Below are positions 1 to 8,251 of a stretch of 64,000 bases of DNA, in pieces. Location of the stretch: positions 10,591,501-10,655,500 of the forward strand of contig NZ_AP024745.1 of NCBI RefSeq assembly GCF_019704555.1, written 5' to 3'. The position numbers and the translations under genes are program-made. The notes beneath the pieces are model-generated. The model saw only the letters and a list, made by a program, of their open reading frames with translations, was not told the origin of the DNA and ran no database searches. Every line of letters starts with the position of its first letter. The stretch's first letter is position 1. Origin of the DNA: Actinoplanes sp. L3-i22. GTDB taxonomy: Bacteria; Actinomycetota; Actinomycetes; Mycobacteriales; Micromonosporaceae.

Positions 1-431
1 TCGACGCCGCCGAGCTGGCCGACCTGGTCGAGCGGCAGCGGGTCGCGGCGCGGGAGATGGGCGCCGACGAGAAGGTGTGGATCGAGGGGTTCCGTCGCAA
101 CCTGATCCACGGCAAGGACGGGCGGACGACGTTCCGGCCGTCGTTCGAGTCGACCACGCGGTTGCGGGCCATGATGAACGAGCTGGACCTGGCACCGGTG
201 TATGCCGCGGTGGCCTGCCCGGCGCTGCTCGTGCTGGCGACCCGGGATCTGCCGGAGCAGGCGCCGTTCGCGGATCTGTATGCGGCGTATCGGCGGTATT
301 TGGTGGCGCAGGCTCGGGCGGTGCCTCGGTTGCGTCATGTGGAGTTGGCGGATGCCTCGCATGCGATGGTCATTGAGCAGCCGGCGGTGTTGGCCTCACT
401 GATCACCGAATTCCTCGTCGAGCATCGCTGA
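1..431 (+). CDS. Alpha/beta hydrolase, C-terminal part (5' end cut by window edge)
   Basis: The frame is open from base 3, upstream of the first ATG at 57, so the gene begins outside the window. The visible 143 residues look like the cap region and C-terminal half of an alpha/beta hydrolase. The strand-turn VLATRD would carry the acid residue, and the late SHAMVIEQP would carry the catalytic histidine followed by the usual 'HxxxxEqP' helix. The nucleophile Ser lies outside the window. The substrate cannot be inferred. No neighbour shares its strand closely; a 367-base GC-rich gap follows. Confidence 0.7.
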   Translation, partial: DAAELADLVERQRVAAREMGADEKVWIEGFRRNLIHGKDGRTTFRPSFESTTRLRAMMNELDLAPVYAAVACPALLVLATRDLPEQAPFADLYAAYRRYLVAQARAVPRLRHVELADASHAMVIEQPAVLASLITEFLVEHR

Positions 432-621
432 TATGCCCGCCTTGCGCCGGGCTTGCGCCGGGCTTCCGCTGCACGCCGGGCCAGCGCTTGCCTCGCGCCG
501 GTCGGGCTCGCTGGCCGGCGGGCTTGCCCGGCGTTCGCGGGGTCGCAGCCATCACATGCTGCATTTCCCTCCTTCGCCGGGGGCCGCTCGACGATCGCCT
601 CGCGCCGGTCGGGCGCGGGTG

Positions 622-769
622 GGCTGCGGCTGACGGCAGCGGCAGCGGCAGCGGCTGACGGTGCGGGCTGCGGCTTCGGCTGACGGCGCGGCCTGCGGGC
701 TGCGGCTGCCGGCTGCGGGCTGCGGCTGCGGGCTGCGGGCTGCGGCTGCGGGCTGCGGCTGCGGCTGAC
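622..769. repeat. Low-complexity GCGGGCTGCGGCT tandem tract
   Basis: A degenerate tract built from GGCAGC and GCGGGCTGCGGCT units fills the gap between the hydrolase and the MFS gene. Bases 432-798 contain no convincing gene: the frames there are Arg/Ala/Gly only and lack a ribosome binding site. It resembles the other short GC-rich tandem arrays in this window. Confidence 0.7.
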
Positions 770-798
770 GGGTGGGGTCGGGGCTGGGGTGGTGTGGG

Positions 799-1980
799 TC
801 AGGGGGTGGGGAGGGGTTTGGCGGCGTGGGAGGCGGCCAGGCCGATCAGGAGGGCGGCGAAGACGCAGAGGAGGCCGTTCAGGGGACCGAAGTGTTCGGA
901 GAGGAAGCCGATCAGTGGGGGGCCGGCCAGGAAGGCGCCGTAGCCGATGGAGCCGGCCACCGAGACTCGCATGGCGGCTCGTAGCGGGTCGTCGGCGGCG
1001 GCGCTCATGCCGATCGGGAAGCCCAGGGAGGCGCCTACGCCCCAGAGGAGGGCGCCGGCCAGGGCCACCGTGATCGAGCCGCCGAAGACGACCAGCAGGA
1101 GGCCGGCGGCGGCGGAGACCGCGGTGAGGCGGAGGACCGGGACCCGGCCCCAGCGGTCGGCGGCCGCGCCGCCGTACATCCGGCCCAGGGTCATCGCGGT
1201 GACGAAGACGCCGAAGCCGATCGCGCCGAGGGTGTCGCTCGAGTGGTAGCCGTCGACCAGGCTGATCGCGAGCCAGTCGTTGGCGCTGCCCTCGGTGAAA
1301 CCGAAGCCGAGCAGGATCAGGCCGATCAGGAGGGTCCGCGGCTCGCGCCAGGCCTGGCCGGGGGTCATCGCGGGCTTGACGCCGGGCTCCGGCTCGACGT
1401 GCGGGAGGAAGCGGCGGACGACCACGATCTGCACCGCGACCACGATCAGCGTGGTGAGGTAGAGCTGCGCCCAGATCGGCAGGCCGGTCGCCGAGGCGAG
1501 CGCGCCGACCGCGGCGCCGCCGACCGTGCCCAGGCTGAAGCCGGCGTGGAAGCGCGGCATGATCGTGCGCCCGAGGCGGCGCTCGACGTCGGCGGCCTCG
1601 ACGTTCATCGCGACGTCCCAGGTGCTGGTGCCGAAGCCGCAGAACAGCAACGCCACCCCGGCCAGCACGACCGAGCCGAGCAGGGTCGCGGTGGCCAGCA
1701 CGGTCAGACCGAACGCCATCGACATGCTGGCCAGGAAGACCGCCCGGGCCGGGCCGACGCGCTGGACGAGCGGGCCGGCCAGCGGGATCGACGCGACCGA
1801 CGTGCCGGACATGCAGAGCAGCAGCAGACCGAAGCCGGCGACGGAGAGCTCCAGGCCGTCCCGGATGGCCGGGGCCCGGGACAGCCAGCCGGCGAGGGCC
1901 AGGCCGTTCATGGCGAACGTGACGCCAACCGCGATCTTGGCTGCATGCACTCGGGCGGGTAGGACGTCGACGCTGCTCAC
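799..1980 (-). CDS. MFS transporter (YbjJ-like)
   Basis: A 393-residue integral membrane protein with about twelve hydrophobic segments. It shows the major facilitator loop signature after helix 2 (GPLVQRVGPARAV) and the weaker mid-protein copy (GGAAADRWGRVPVLR). The overall pattern resembles the YbjJ/fucose-permease-like branch of MFS, whose substrates are mostly unknown. The start MSSVDVLPAR gives a short cytoplasmic N-terminus before helix 1 and a family-typical length. It stands alone; its upstream neighbour is divergent. Its substrate is not predictable from sequence alone. Confidence 0.85.
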   Translation of the reverse strand: MSSVDVLPARVHAAKIAVGVTFAMNGLALAGWLSRAPAIRDGLELSVAGFGLLLLCMSGTSVASIPLAGPLVQRVGPARAVFLASMSMAFGLTVLATATLLGSVVLAGVALLFCGFGTSTWDVAMNVEAADVERRLGRTIMPRFHAGFSLGTVGGAAVGALASATGLPIWAQLYLTTLIVVAVQIVVVRRFLPHVEPEPGVKPAMTPGQAWREPRTLLIGLILLGFGFTEGSANDWLAISLVDGYHSSDTLGAIGFGVFVTAMTLGRMYGGAAADRWGRVPVLRLTAVSAAAGLLLVVFGGSITVALAGALLWGVGASLGFPIGMSAAADDPLRAAMRVSVAGSIGYGAFLAGPPLIGFLSEHFGPLNGLLCVFAALLIGLAASHAAKPLPTP

Positions 1981-2236
1981 CGGCTCAACTTACACGTTAA
2001 AGCCGACCTGGTCACCGGCGTTCCGGCGACAGCCACGCCGGCGTGCGCAAGCGGGCGGCGGCCTGGCGGCTTGGCGACGGCCTGGCGGTGGACGGGATCG
2101 GGCGGTGGCTTGGCGGCGGGTGCGAGTGGGTGGCGGGGCGGCGGTGGGGGCGGTCCGGGCACGTCCCACAATGGGCGTCGGCGGGAACGGGCGCGCCGAG
2201 GAATACCGGAGTCGATGGTTACGGAAGGAGGGCGAC

Positions 2237-2770
2237 ATGGGCCGGCCGGAAGAACTGCAGGACGAGGCACGATCCGTGCTCGCGCTGCTGGAGCCGCTGG
2301 GGCCGCTCGTCCCGACGGGCAGCTACGTGTCCGGGCTGATGGTCTGGCGCGACCTCGACGTGATGCTGCTCGGCGGGACGGAGTTCACCCCGGCCGACGT
2401 GCTCGCGCTGCTCGGCAGGGCGGTCGGGATCCCGGGCGTGACCGGTTTCTCGTACCGCGACGAGCGAGGCGGGGCGAAGCGCGACGAGAGGTACCACGTC
2501 ACGCTCACCGTCGGCGAGTGGCGCGTCGACCTCTCGATCTGGCTCAACGACGACCATGCCGACGTCAGCGCGTGGCATCGGGAGTTGGCCGGGCGGCTGA
2601 CCGACGAGGAGCGCCAGGCGATTCTGGCGATCAAGCAGATGTGGCACCAGCGGCCGGAGTATCCGGGCGAGGTGAGCGGGTGGGACATCTGCACCGCGGT
2701 GCTGGAAGGCGGGGTGCGGACGGCGGTGGAGTTCGGCGTGTGGCTCCGCGAGACGCCCGCGAAACGCTGA
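2237..2770 (+). CDS. Nucleotidyltransferase-fold protein, 177 aa
   Basis: The start ATG at 2237 has a strong ribosome binding site (GGAAGGAG at 2223-2230); the open frame continues upstream but without support. Residues about 27-45 read GSYVSGLMVWRDLDVML, which fits the pol-beta superfamily pattern hG[GS]x9-13Dh[DE]h. A third carboxylate could be the Asp in WRVDLSIW. The rest is unlike kanamycin-type or tRNA enzymes, so this is a small orphan of the minimal nucleotidyltransferase type. No HEPN antitoxin-like partner is adjacent. Function unknown; transfer of a nucleotide to a protein, drug or other small molecule is possible. Its last codons lie inside a 35-bp tandem duplication. Confidence 0.65.
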   Translation: MGRPEELQDEARSVLALLEPLGPLVPTGSYVSGLMVWRDLDVMLLGGTEFTPADVLALLGRAVGIPGVTGFSYRDERGGAKRDERYHVTLTVGEWRVDLSIWLNDDHADVSAWHRELAGRLTDEERQAILAIKQMWHQRPEYPGEVSGWDICTAVLEGGVRTAVEFGVWLRETPAKR

Positions 2771-2812
2771 CCATCCAGCTCCGCGAGACGCCCGCGAAAC
2801 GCTGACCATCCA
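2743..2812. repeat. Perfect 35-bp tandem duplication across a stop codon
   Basis: Bases 2743-2777 and 2778-2812 are identical 35-bp units starting GCTCCGCGAGACGCCC. The first copy holds the last codons (LRETPAKR) and the TGA of the nucleotidyltransferase-fold gene. The second repeats the same C-terminus and stop, now untranslated, in a different frame. Confidence 0.9.
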
Positions 2813-3158
2813 GCCCCGCGCGGCCCTCGCGAAGCCCGACCGGTACCGCGCGCGGGCGCTGCCCGGTCGGCGCGGCGCGGGGCCGGTCCGGCGCGGCGCG
2901 CATGAGGCGCCGGCTGGTCCGCCGCGGCGCTCGTAAGGCGATGGCCTGGCCGACGCGACGTTCGCGAGGCGCTGGGCCGGCGTGGCGCTTGTGAGGCGCT
3001 GGGCGGGCCGGCGCTCGTGAGGCGCTGGGCGGGCCGGGTGCGTGCGGCGGCCGGCTCCGCGAGGTGCCCGCGCGGCGGGACCGTCCGGCTCCGCCGTACC
3101 CCCGGAAATCGAAGCGGACGGTGCGCCGAAGCGCACCGTCCGTTTCAGATCAGGGTGA
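2813..3158. other. Gene-free GC-rich spacer
   Basis: No gene is supported here. The stretch is made of imperfect repeats around GAGGCGCTGGGCGGGCCGG (best at about 2985-3035). Near 3116-3145 is the imperfect inverted pair GGACGGTGCG ... CGCACCGTCC, just beyond the 3' end of nrdJ, which could act as a terminator. Confidence 0.5.
3116..3145 (-). terminator. Hairpin downstream of nrdJ
   Basis: Inverted repeat GGACGGTGCG / CGCACCGTCC with a short spacer containing CCGAAG, immediately after the nrdJ stop on the minus strand. It has no long U tract, typical of GC-rich actinobacterial terminators. Assignment is inferred from position. Confidence 0.5.
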
Positions 3159-6056
3159 TCAGCTGCAACCGGAGGTTGAACCGCAACCCTCGCAGACGTA
3201 GCAACTACCCGCGCGGCGCATCTTGGTGCCGCAGGTGAAGCAGAGCGGAGCGTCCGCCGCGTGCCCGGTGACCAGCTCGAGGAGCTCGGTCGAGGAGCCG
3301 GCCTGCTTCTCCGGAGTGGACGCGGCCTTCACCTCGGCGACCGTGACGGTCGCGACCGCGGGGGCGGAGACCGGAGCGGCCGGCGCCGACTCGGCCATGT
3401 TGGTCACGGCCAGGTCGGCCGCGGCAGCCTCGGCGGCCGCTTCGGCCTGGGCCTGCGCGGTACGCTCCGTCGCGGTGAAGATGCCCAGCTCAGCGCGGGT
3501 GTCGTAGGGCAGGAAGTCCAGCGCCAGGCGACGGAAGATGTAGTCCATCACCGAGGACGCCATGCGCACGTCCGAGTCGTCGGTCATGCCGGCCGGCTCG
3601 AAGCGCATGTTGGTGAACTTGCTGACGAACGTCTCCAGCGGGACGCCGTACTGCAGCCCTATCGAGATCGCCACCGAGAAGGCGTCCATGACGCCGGCCA
3701 GGGTGGAGCCCTGCTTCGACATCTTCAGGAAGACCTCGCCGAGGCCGTCGTCCGGGTAGGACGACGCGGTGAGGTAGCCCTCGGCGCCACCGACCGAGAA
3801 GGACACCGTCTCGGACGGGCGCTTCTTCGGCAGGCGCTTGCGGATCGGGCGGTACTCGATGACCTTCTCGACGACGGTCTCGACGACCTTGGTGGCCTCG
3901 GCGACCGCCGGAGCGGCCTCGTTGGCGCCCTTGCCGGCCGACAGCGGCTGGCCGACCTTGCAGTTGTCGCGGTAGATCGCGAGCGCCTTCAGGCCCAGCT
4001 TCCAGCCCTGGTAGTGGATCTCCTCGATCTCCTCGACGGTCGCCGTCTCCGGCATGTTGACCGTCTTGGAGATGGCGCCGGAGATGAACGGCTGCACCGC
4101 GGCCATCATCTTGACGTGGCCGATCGGGGAGATCACCCGCTCGCCCATGGCGCAGTCGAAGATCGCGTAGTGCTCGGTCTTGAGGCCGGGCGCGTCGACC
4201 ACGTTGCCGTTCGTCGCGATGTGCTCGACGATCGCCTCGACCTGCTCCTCGAGGTAGCCGAGGCTGCGCAGCGCGCGCGGCACGGTCTGGTTGACGATCT
4301 TCATCGAGCCGCCGCCGACCAGCTTCTTGAACTTGACCAGCGCCAGGTCGGGCTCGATGCCGGTGGTGTCGCAGTCCATCATCAGGCCGATGGTGCCGGT
4401 CGGGGCGAGCACCGACGCCTGGGCGTTGCGCCAGCCGTTCTTCTCACCGAGCTTGTTGCCGTTCTTCCACTGCCGGGTGGCCTCACGGATGATCTCGGTG
4501 GCGACCGGGCCCTGCGGGCGGACCTCGTCACCGGCGGCGGCGTGCTTGCGCATCACGCGCTGGTGGGCGTCGGCGTTGCGGGCGTAGCCGTCGTACGCGC
4601 CGACGATGCCGGCCAGCTCGGCGGAGCGCCGGTACGCCGTACCGGTCATCAGCGAGGTGATCGCCGCGGCGACGCTGCGACCGCCGTCCGAGTCGTAGGG
4701 CAGGCCGGACGCCATCAGCAGGGCGCCGAGGTTCGCGTACCCGATACCGAGCTGGCGGTAGGCGCGGGTGGTGATCCCGATCTTCTCGGTCGGGAAGTCC
4801 GCGAAGCAGATCGAGATGTCCATCGCGGTGATGATGAACTCGACGCTCTTGACGAACTTCTCCACCTCGAAGCCACCGTCGGCCTTGAGGAACTTCATCA
4901 GGTTCAGCGAGGCCAGGTTGCAGGACGAGTCGTCCAGCGACATGTACTCCGAGCACGGGTTGGACGCGGTGATCCGGCCGGTCTCGGGGTTCGTGTGCCA
5001 GTCGTTGATGACGTCGTCGTACTGCAGGCCGGGGTCGGCGCACTCCCAGGCGGCCTGGGCGATGCCACGGAACAGCTTCCGCGCGTCGATGGTCTCGATG
5101 ACCTCGCCGTTGAGCCGGCCGCGGAGCCCGAACTCGGTGCCCTCCTCGTACGCCTTCATGAACTCGTCGCTGACCCGCACCGAGTTGTTGGCGTTCTGGT
5201 ACTGCACCGAGACGATGTCGGCGCCGCCCAGGTCCATGTCGAAGCCGGCGTCCCGGAGCGCGCGGATCTTGTCCTCCTCGCGCGCCTTCGTCGAGACGAA
5301 CTCCTCGATGTCCGGGTGGTCGACGTCGAGGATGACCATCTTCGCCGCGCGCCGGGTGGCGCCGCCGGACTTGATGGTGCCCGCGCTGGCGTCCGCGCCG
5401 CGCATGAAGCTGACCGGGCCGCTCGCCGTCCCCCCGGACGACAGCAGCTCCTTGGACGAGCGGATGCGGGACAGGTTGACGCCCGAGCCGGAGCCGCCCT
5501 TGAAGATCAGGCCCTCCTCCTTGTACCACTCGAGGATCGAGTCCATCGAGTCGTCCACGGAGAGGATGAAGCACGCGCTGACCTGCTGCGGCGACTTGGT
5601 GCCGACGTTGAACCAGACCGGCGAGTTGAAGCTGAAGACCTGGTGCATCAGCATCCAGGTGAGCTCGTGGTCGAACACCTCGGCGTCGGCCACGGAGGCG
5701 AAGTAGCCGTGCTCCTCGCCCGCCTTGCGGTACGTCTGCACGACCCGGTCGATCAGCTGCTTGAGCGACGTCTCCCGCTCGGGCGTCCCCACGGCCCCGC
5801 GGAAGTACTTCGTCGTCACGATGTTCGCGGCGTTCACGCTCCAGGACGCCGGGAACTCCACACCGCGCTGCTCGAAGTTGATCGAGCCGTCCCGCCAGTT
5901 CGTCATGACGACGTCGCGGCGTTCCCACTCGACCTCGTCGTACGGGTGGACGCCCGCCGTCGTCCACACCCGTTCCACCCGCAGCCCCCCAGCCGCCGCG
6001 CCGTTGGCGCTTGTCCTGCTCCGCTGCCGACCCGCTGTCACGCCGTCTCCGGCCAT
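3159..6056 (-). CDS. nrdJ: Class II (adenosylcobalamin-dependent) ribonucleotide reductase
   Basis: 965 residues. Reduces ribonucleotides to deoxyribonucleotides with a cobalamin-generated thiyl radical. Visible landmarks: Cys162 (QVSACFILSVDD) and Cys379 (DDSSCNLASLNL) as the redox pair, NPCSE at 366-370 with the radical Cys368 and Glu370, and the PTGTIGLMMDCDTTG phosphate-binding loop. The C-terminus is Cys-rich (CFTCGT ... CYVCEGCG), the usual re-reduction tail, preceded by an Ala/Glu-rich linker. The start ATG at 6056 follows GAGGGGGA; the frame stays open into nrdR but that extension is not needed. It lies 61 bases after nrdR on the same strand, so nrdR-nrdJ is an operon as in Streptomyces. 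No cobalamin riboswitch was recognised upstream. Confidence 0.95.
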   Translation of the reverse strand: MAGDGVTAGRQRSRTSANGAAAGGLRVERVWTTAGVHPYDEVEWERRDVVMTNWRDGSINFEQRGVEFPASWSVNAANIVTTKYFRGAVGTPERETSLKQLIDRVVQTYRKAGEEHGYFASVADAEVFDHELTWMLMHQVFSFNSPVWFNVGTKSPQQVSACFILSVDDSMDSILEWYKEEGLIFKGGSGSGVNLSRIRSSKELLSSGGTASGPVSFMRGADASAGTIKSGGATRRAAKMVILDVDHPDIEEFVSTKAREEDKIRALRDAGFDMDLGGADIVSVQYQNANNSVRVSDEFMKAYEEGTEFGLRGRLNGEVIETIDARKLFRGIAQAAWECADPGLQYDDVINDWHTNPETGRITASNPCSEYMSLDDSSCNLASLNLMKFLKADGGFEVEKFVKSVEFIITAMDISICFADFPTEKIGITTRAYRQLGIGYANLGALLMASGLPYDSDGGRSVAAAITSLMTGTAYRRSAELAGIVGAYDGYARNADAHQRVMRKHAAAGDEVRPQGPVATEIIREATRQWKNGNKLGEKNGWRNAQASVLAPTGTIGLMMDCDTTGIEPDLALVKFKKLVGGGSMKIVNQTVPRALRSLGYLEEQVEAIVEHIATNGNVVDAPGLKTEHYAIFDCAMGERVISPIGHVKMMAAVQPFISGAISKTVNMPETATVEEIEEIHYQGWKLGLKALAIYRDNCKVGQPLSAGKGANEAAPAVAEATKVVETVVEKVIEYRPIRKRLPKKRPSETVSFSVGGAEGYLTASSYPDDGLGEVFLKMSKQGSTLAGVMDAFSVAISIGLQYGVPLETFVSKFTNMRFEPAGMTDDSDVRMASSVMDYIFRRLALDFLPYDTRAELGIFTATERTAQAQAEAAAEAAAADLAVTNMAESAPAAPVSAPAVATVTVAEVKAASTPEKQAGSSTELLELVTGHAADAPLCFTCGTKMRRAGSCYVCEGCGSTSGCS

Positions 6057-6117
6057 ATGAACGTGCTCCCCCTCGATAATGCTGCTGACAGGCGTTGCTC
6101 TGATGTGGCCGGGTGAC

Positions 6118-6639
6118 TCAGCCGTTGATCTTGGGTGTGCGGCCCGTTCCGGACCGCGGCGCGACGGCGTGTCGCGTCCCGGCGTCCCGGACGGGCGGCG
6201 CCTGACGGAGCGCGGCGATCTCGTTCTCGAACTCGTCGAGCGAGTCGAAGTCCTTGTACACGCTGGCGAACCGCAGGTAGGCGACCTGGTCGAGTTCACG
6301 CAAGGGCGTGAGAATCGCCAGGCCGACCTCGTGGCTCGGAATCTCCGCGGCGCCGCGAGCCCGGACGGTCTCCTCCACCCGCTGCGCGAGCAGCGCGATC
6401 GAGTCCTCGTCGACGGGCCGGCCCTGACAGGCCTTGCGCACCCCACTCATGACCTTCGTCCGGCTGAAGGGCTCGGTGACGCCGCTGCGCTTGACCACCG
6501 CGAGGATCGCCTCCTCGACCGTGGTGAACCGCTTCCCGCACTCGGGACACGACCGTCGGCGACGGATCAACTGACCGTCGTCGGCCTCCCGCGAGTCCAC
6601 GACGCGCGAGTCGGCGTGCCGGCAATACGGGCAACGCAC
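6118..6639 (-). CDS. nrdR: Transcriptional repressor NrdR
   Basis: 173 residues from a GTG at 6639 that follows the ribosome binding site GGGGGAGA; this gives the canonical [18 protein letters not shown]-terminus, whereas the longer frame to 6690 adds 17 unrelated residues. The N-terminal zinc ribbon has CPYC and CPEC pairs; the ATP-cone domain follows (residues about 49-139). NrdR binds NrdR boxes upstream of ribonucleotide reductase genes in response to ATP/dATP and represses them. Here it is first gene of an operon with nrdJ, so it probably also autoregulates through the sites at 6758-6804. The C-terminal tail after residue about 150 is basic and low in complexity. Confidence 0.95.
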   Translation of the reverse strand: MRCPYCRHADSRVVDSREADDGQLIRRRRSCPECGKRFTTVEEAILAVVKRSGVTEPFSRTKVMSGVRKACQGRPVDEDSIALLAQRVEETVRARGAAEIPSHEVGLAILTPLRELDQVAYLRFASVYKDFDSLDEFENEIAALRQAPPVRDAGTRHAVAPRSGTGRTPKING

Positions 6640-6734
6640 CGCGATCTCCCCCTTCGCCCACCCCGGCCTGATCCAGACACGCCGAAGCACAGCCTCGCGA
6701 CGTTACCTACACATCGCTCGCCTGTGACCGAACC

Positions 6735-6743
6735 TGTGGAAAA
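6735..6743 (-). promoter_or_regulatory. DnaA-box match upstream of nrdR
   Basis: The minus strand reads TTTTCCACA, a full match to the relaxed DnaA box TTWTNCACA, in the nrdRJ leader. DnaA control of ribonucleotide reductase genes is known in other bacteria, but a single 9-mer may be chance. Confidence 0.3.
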
Positions 6744-6757
6744 CCGGGGAGGAGAAA

Positions 6758-6804
6758 CCCAACCTGTGGATGGCTTACATCTTCGTAACCACTAGATGTT
6801 GGGG
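6758..6804 (-). promoter_or_regulatory. Candidate paired NrdR boxes upstream of nrdRJ
   Basis: Two imperfect palindromes, CCCAACCTGTGGATGG (6758-6773) and AACCACTAGATGTTGGGG (6787-6804), have centres about 30 bases apart, close to the three-turn spacing typical of paired NrdR boxes. The second contains the ACTAGATGT core and its minus-strand form ACATCTAGTGG. A third related half, AACCTGTGGA, lies exactly 30 bases further at 6731-6740. Assignment is inference from similarity and position. Confidence 0.5.
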
Positions 6805-6942
6805 ACGACGCTATGCCGGAGCGGACGCAGTTGCAAGTTCAGAAGCATGCCGACGCGCCGTATTTTGCACCTCAACACGCTGGGGTGACCGCACGATCAC
6901 CAGGCGCGTCGGGAAACCGGTTGCCGGGCCGGCCGGGTGGTC

Positions 6943-7083
6943 TCAGCCGTGTGACGCAGTCACGAACAGGACAATGCTCGCGAGGCTCGTCAGACCGAAG
7001 AACAGCCCCAGAAGAACCGCTCGGCCGCGCCGGGTCAGCCGCAGAGACGGCGCGGCGTGCCGCGCCCCACCGGTGACGACCAT
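6943..7083 (-). CDS. 46-residue single-span membrane peptide divergent from lexA (possible SOS peptide)
   Basis: Start ATG at 7083 preceded by GAGAGGGGAA with good spacing. The peptide has a basic juxtamembrane segment (LRLTRRGR) and one hydrophobic span (about residues 22-43), ending in TASHG. Many actinobacteria carry a lexA-divergent SOS-induced cell-division inhibitor with a transmembrane helix and an external LysM domain (Rv2719c type). Here the LysM domain is absent and no other frame downstream encodes it. Two SOS boxes lie 35-72 bases upstream, shared with lexA, so damage induction is likely. Function as a division inhibitor is inference from position and topology. Confidence 0.6.
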   Translation of the reverse strand: MVVTGGARHAAPSLRLTRRGRAVLLGLFFGLTSLASIVLFVTASHG

Positions 7084-7117
7084 GACACGTTCCCCTCTCT
7101 CGGACACGCGTTCGATA

Positions 7118-7131
7118 GAACGCCCGTACGA
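7118..7131. promoter_or_regulatory. SOS (LexA) box 1 in the lexA/membrane-peptide intergenic region
   Basis: GAAC-GCCC-GTACGA. It has the same GAAC-N4-GTACGA form as three other sites in the window (7142, 45430, 45461), all upstream of lexA or recA. It resembles the actinobacterial SOS box (TCGAAC-N4-GTTCGA) with an altered right half. Confidence 0.75.
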
Positions 7132-7141
7132 CGGTTTATCA

Positions 7142-7155
7142 GAACGGGCGTACGA
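7142..7155. promoter_or_regulatory. SOS (LexA) box 2 in the lexA/membrane-peptide intergenic region
   Basis: GAAC-GGGC-GTACGA, starting 24 bases after box 1. Its surroundings, AGAAC....GTACGAAAA, are nearly the same as at the recA box at 45461. Confidence 0.75.
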
Positions 7156-7335
7156 AAATCCAGTCCTTCGGGGCGACACGCCGAGGGAATCTCGTACAGA
7201 TGTTTGAATATGCCGGACCCGCCCACTACGGTTTCCTGTCAAGAGGGGTCAGCCGGACAAACGCCATCCCCACGGCGCGTCCGGCTCCGCGACGCACCAC
7301 GTGCCGACAGGCACTGGCCGACAGGGAGGGCGGAC

Positions 7336-8130
7336 GTGTCGACCGACGACCGCACGAGCCGACAGCACGATCAGATCAGGAAGCCCGACGCCGGTGGCGC
7401 CGCCGCGGCCATGCGCCGCCGGACGCCGAGCCGGGCCCGCTCCGCGGACGCCCCGCAGTTGCGGTCGGTCACACCGGTCGGCAACCTGACCGAGCCGGTC
7501 GCCAGCGACCTCACCACCCGCCAGCGGCGGATCCTCGAGTTCATCCGCGAATGGGGCGAGAAATACGGTTACCCGCCCAGCGTGCGGGAGATCGGCGAGG
7601 CCGTCGGCCTGGTCTCCCCGTCCAGCGTGGCGTACCAGTTGAAGGCCCTGGAGACCAAGGGCTACCTGCGCCGCGACCCGAACCGGCCGCGCGCCGTCGA
7701 CGTCCGCTCCCCCGGTGAGCTGGTCGACGACGAGGCGCTGCGGGCGGCCCGGCCGCAGCCGGCCTACGTGCCGCTGATCGGCCGGATCGCCGCCGGTGGC
7801 CCGATCCTCGCCGAGCAGTCGGTGGACGAGTTCTACCCGCTGCCGCGCGAGCTCGTCGGCGAGGGCGAGGTCTTCATGCTCGAGGTCAAGGGCGACTCGA
7901 TGATCGACGCGGCGATCTGCAACGGCGACTGGGTCGTCGTCCGTCAGCAGCCCACCGCCGAGGCCGGCGACATCGTCGCGGCGATGATCGACGGCGAGGC
8001 CACGGTCAAGAGCTACCGGCAGCGGGACGGGCACGTCTGGCTGATGCCGGCCAACCCGGCCTTCGACCCGATCCCCGGCGACGACGCCAGCATCATGGGC
8101 AAGGTGGTCGCGGTCCTGCGCCGGGTCTAA
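7336..8130 (+). CDS. lexA: SOS repressor LexA
   Basis: 264 residues from a GTG at 7336, chosen because GGGAGGG lies 5 bases upstream; the frame is open further left without a better site. It has a low-complexity N-terminal extension of about 55 residues, then the winged helix-turn-helix ([20 protein letters not shown] ... [11 protein letters not shown], about 59-107), a linker, and the S24 self-cleavage domain. The scissile bond is Ala153-Gly154 (RIAAGGP); the catalytic dyad is Ser188 (KGDSMID) and Lys225 (GEATVKSY). LexA represses SOS genes and cleaves itself on RecA filaments. The two boxes 205 and 181 bases upstream imply autoregulation, and recA carries the same boxes. Confidence 0.96.
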   Translation: MSTDDRTSRQHDQIRKPDAGGAAAAMRRRTPSRARSADAPQLRSVTPVGNLTEPVASDLTTRQRRILEFIREWGEKYGYPPSVREIGEAVGLVSPSSVAYQLKALETKGYLRRDPNRPRAVDVRSPGELVDDEALRAARPQPAYVPLIGRIAAGGPILAEQSVDEFYPLPRELVGEGEVFMLEVKGDSMIDAAICNGDWVVVRQQPTAEAGDIVAAMIDGEATVKSYRQRDGHVWLMPANPAFDPIPGDDASIMGKVVAVLRRV

Positions 8131-8199
8131 ACCCTTCCTCGGTACGGCGTGGAGCCGGGTCCCGCCTCCACGCCCCGGGGCGGCGCAGCGGACAGCAGA

Positions 8200-8233
8200 A
8201 AGGCCGGCATCCCCACACGGGGACACCGGCCTT
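8200..8233. terminator. Bidirectional terminator between lexA and the convergent gene
   Basis: Hairpin AAGGCCGG-CATCCCC-ACAC-GGGGACA-CCGGCCTT, lying between the lexA stop (8130) and the end of the convergent minus-strand gene (8252). Stem of 8 bp plus an inner 4-bp CCCC/GGGG stem. Confidence 0.75.
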
Positions 8234-8251
8234 CATCTGTTCGTTCACCGA

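Noticed and set aside
433..683. Short frames after the hydrolase gene
   Set aside because: They are Arg/Ala-rich by composition, overlap a simple repeat and have no start signal.
3261..6116. Long plus-strand frame opposite nrdJ
   Set aside because: It is antisense to the clear ribonucleotide reductase and consists of His/Arg/Asp-rich shadow sequence; the same applies to frames opposite the NACHT gene (23454-27644) and lhr (54653-57919).
6640..6942. Cobalamin riboswitch expected upstream of nrdRJ
   Set aside because: No B12-box-like sequence or long conserved leader is seen; the paired NrdR-like sites explain the region better.
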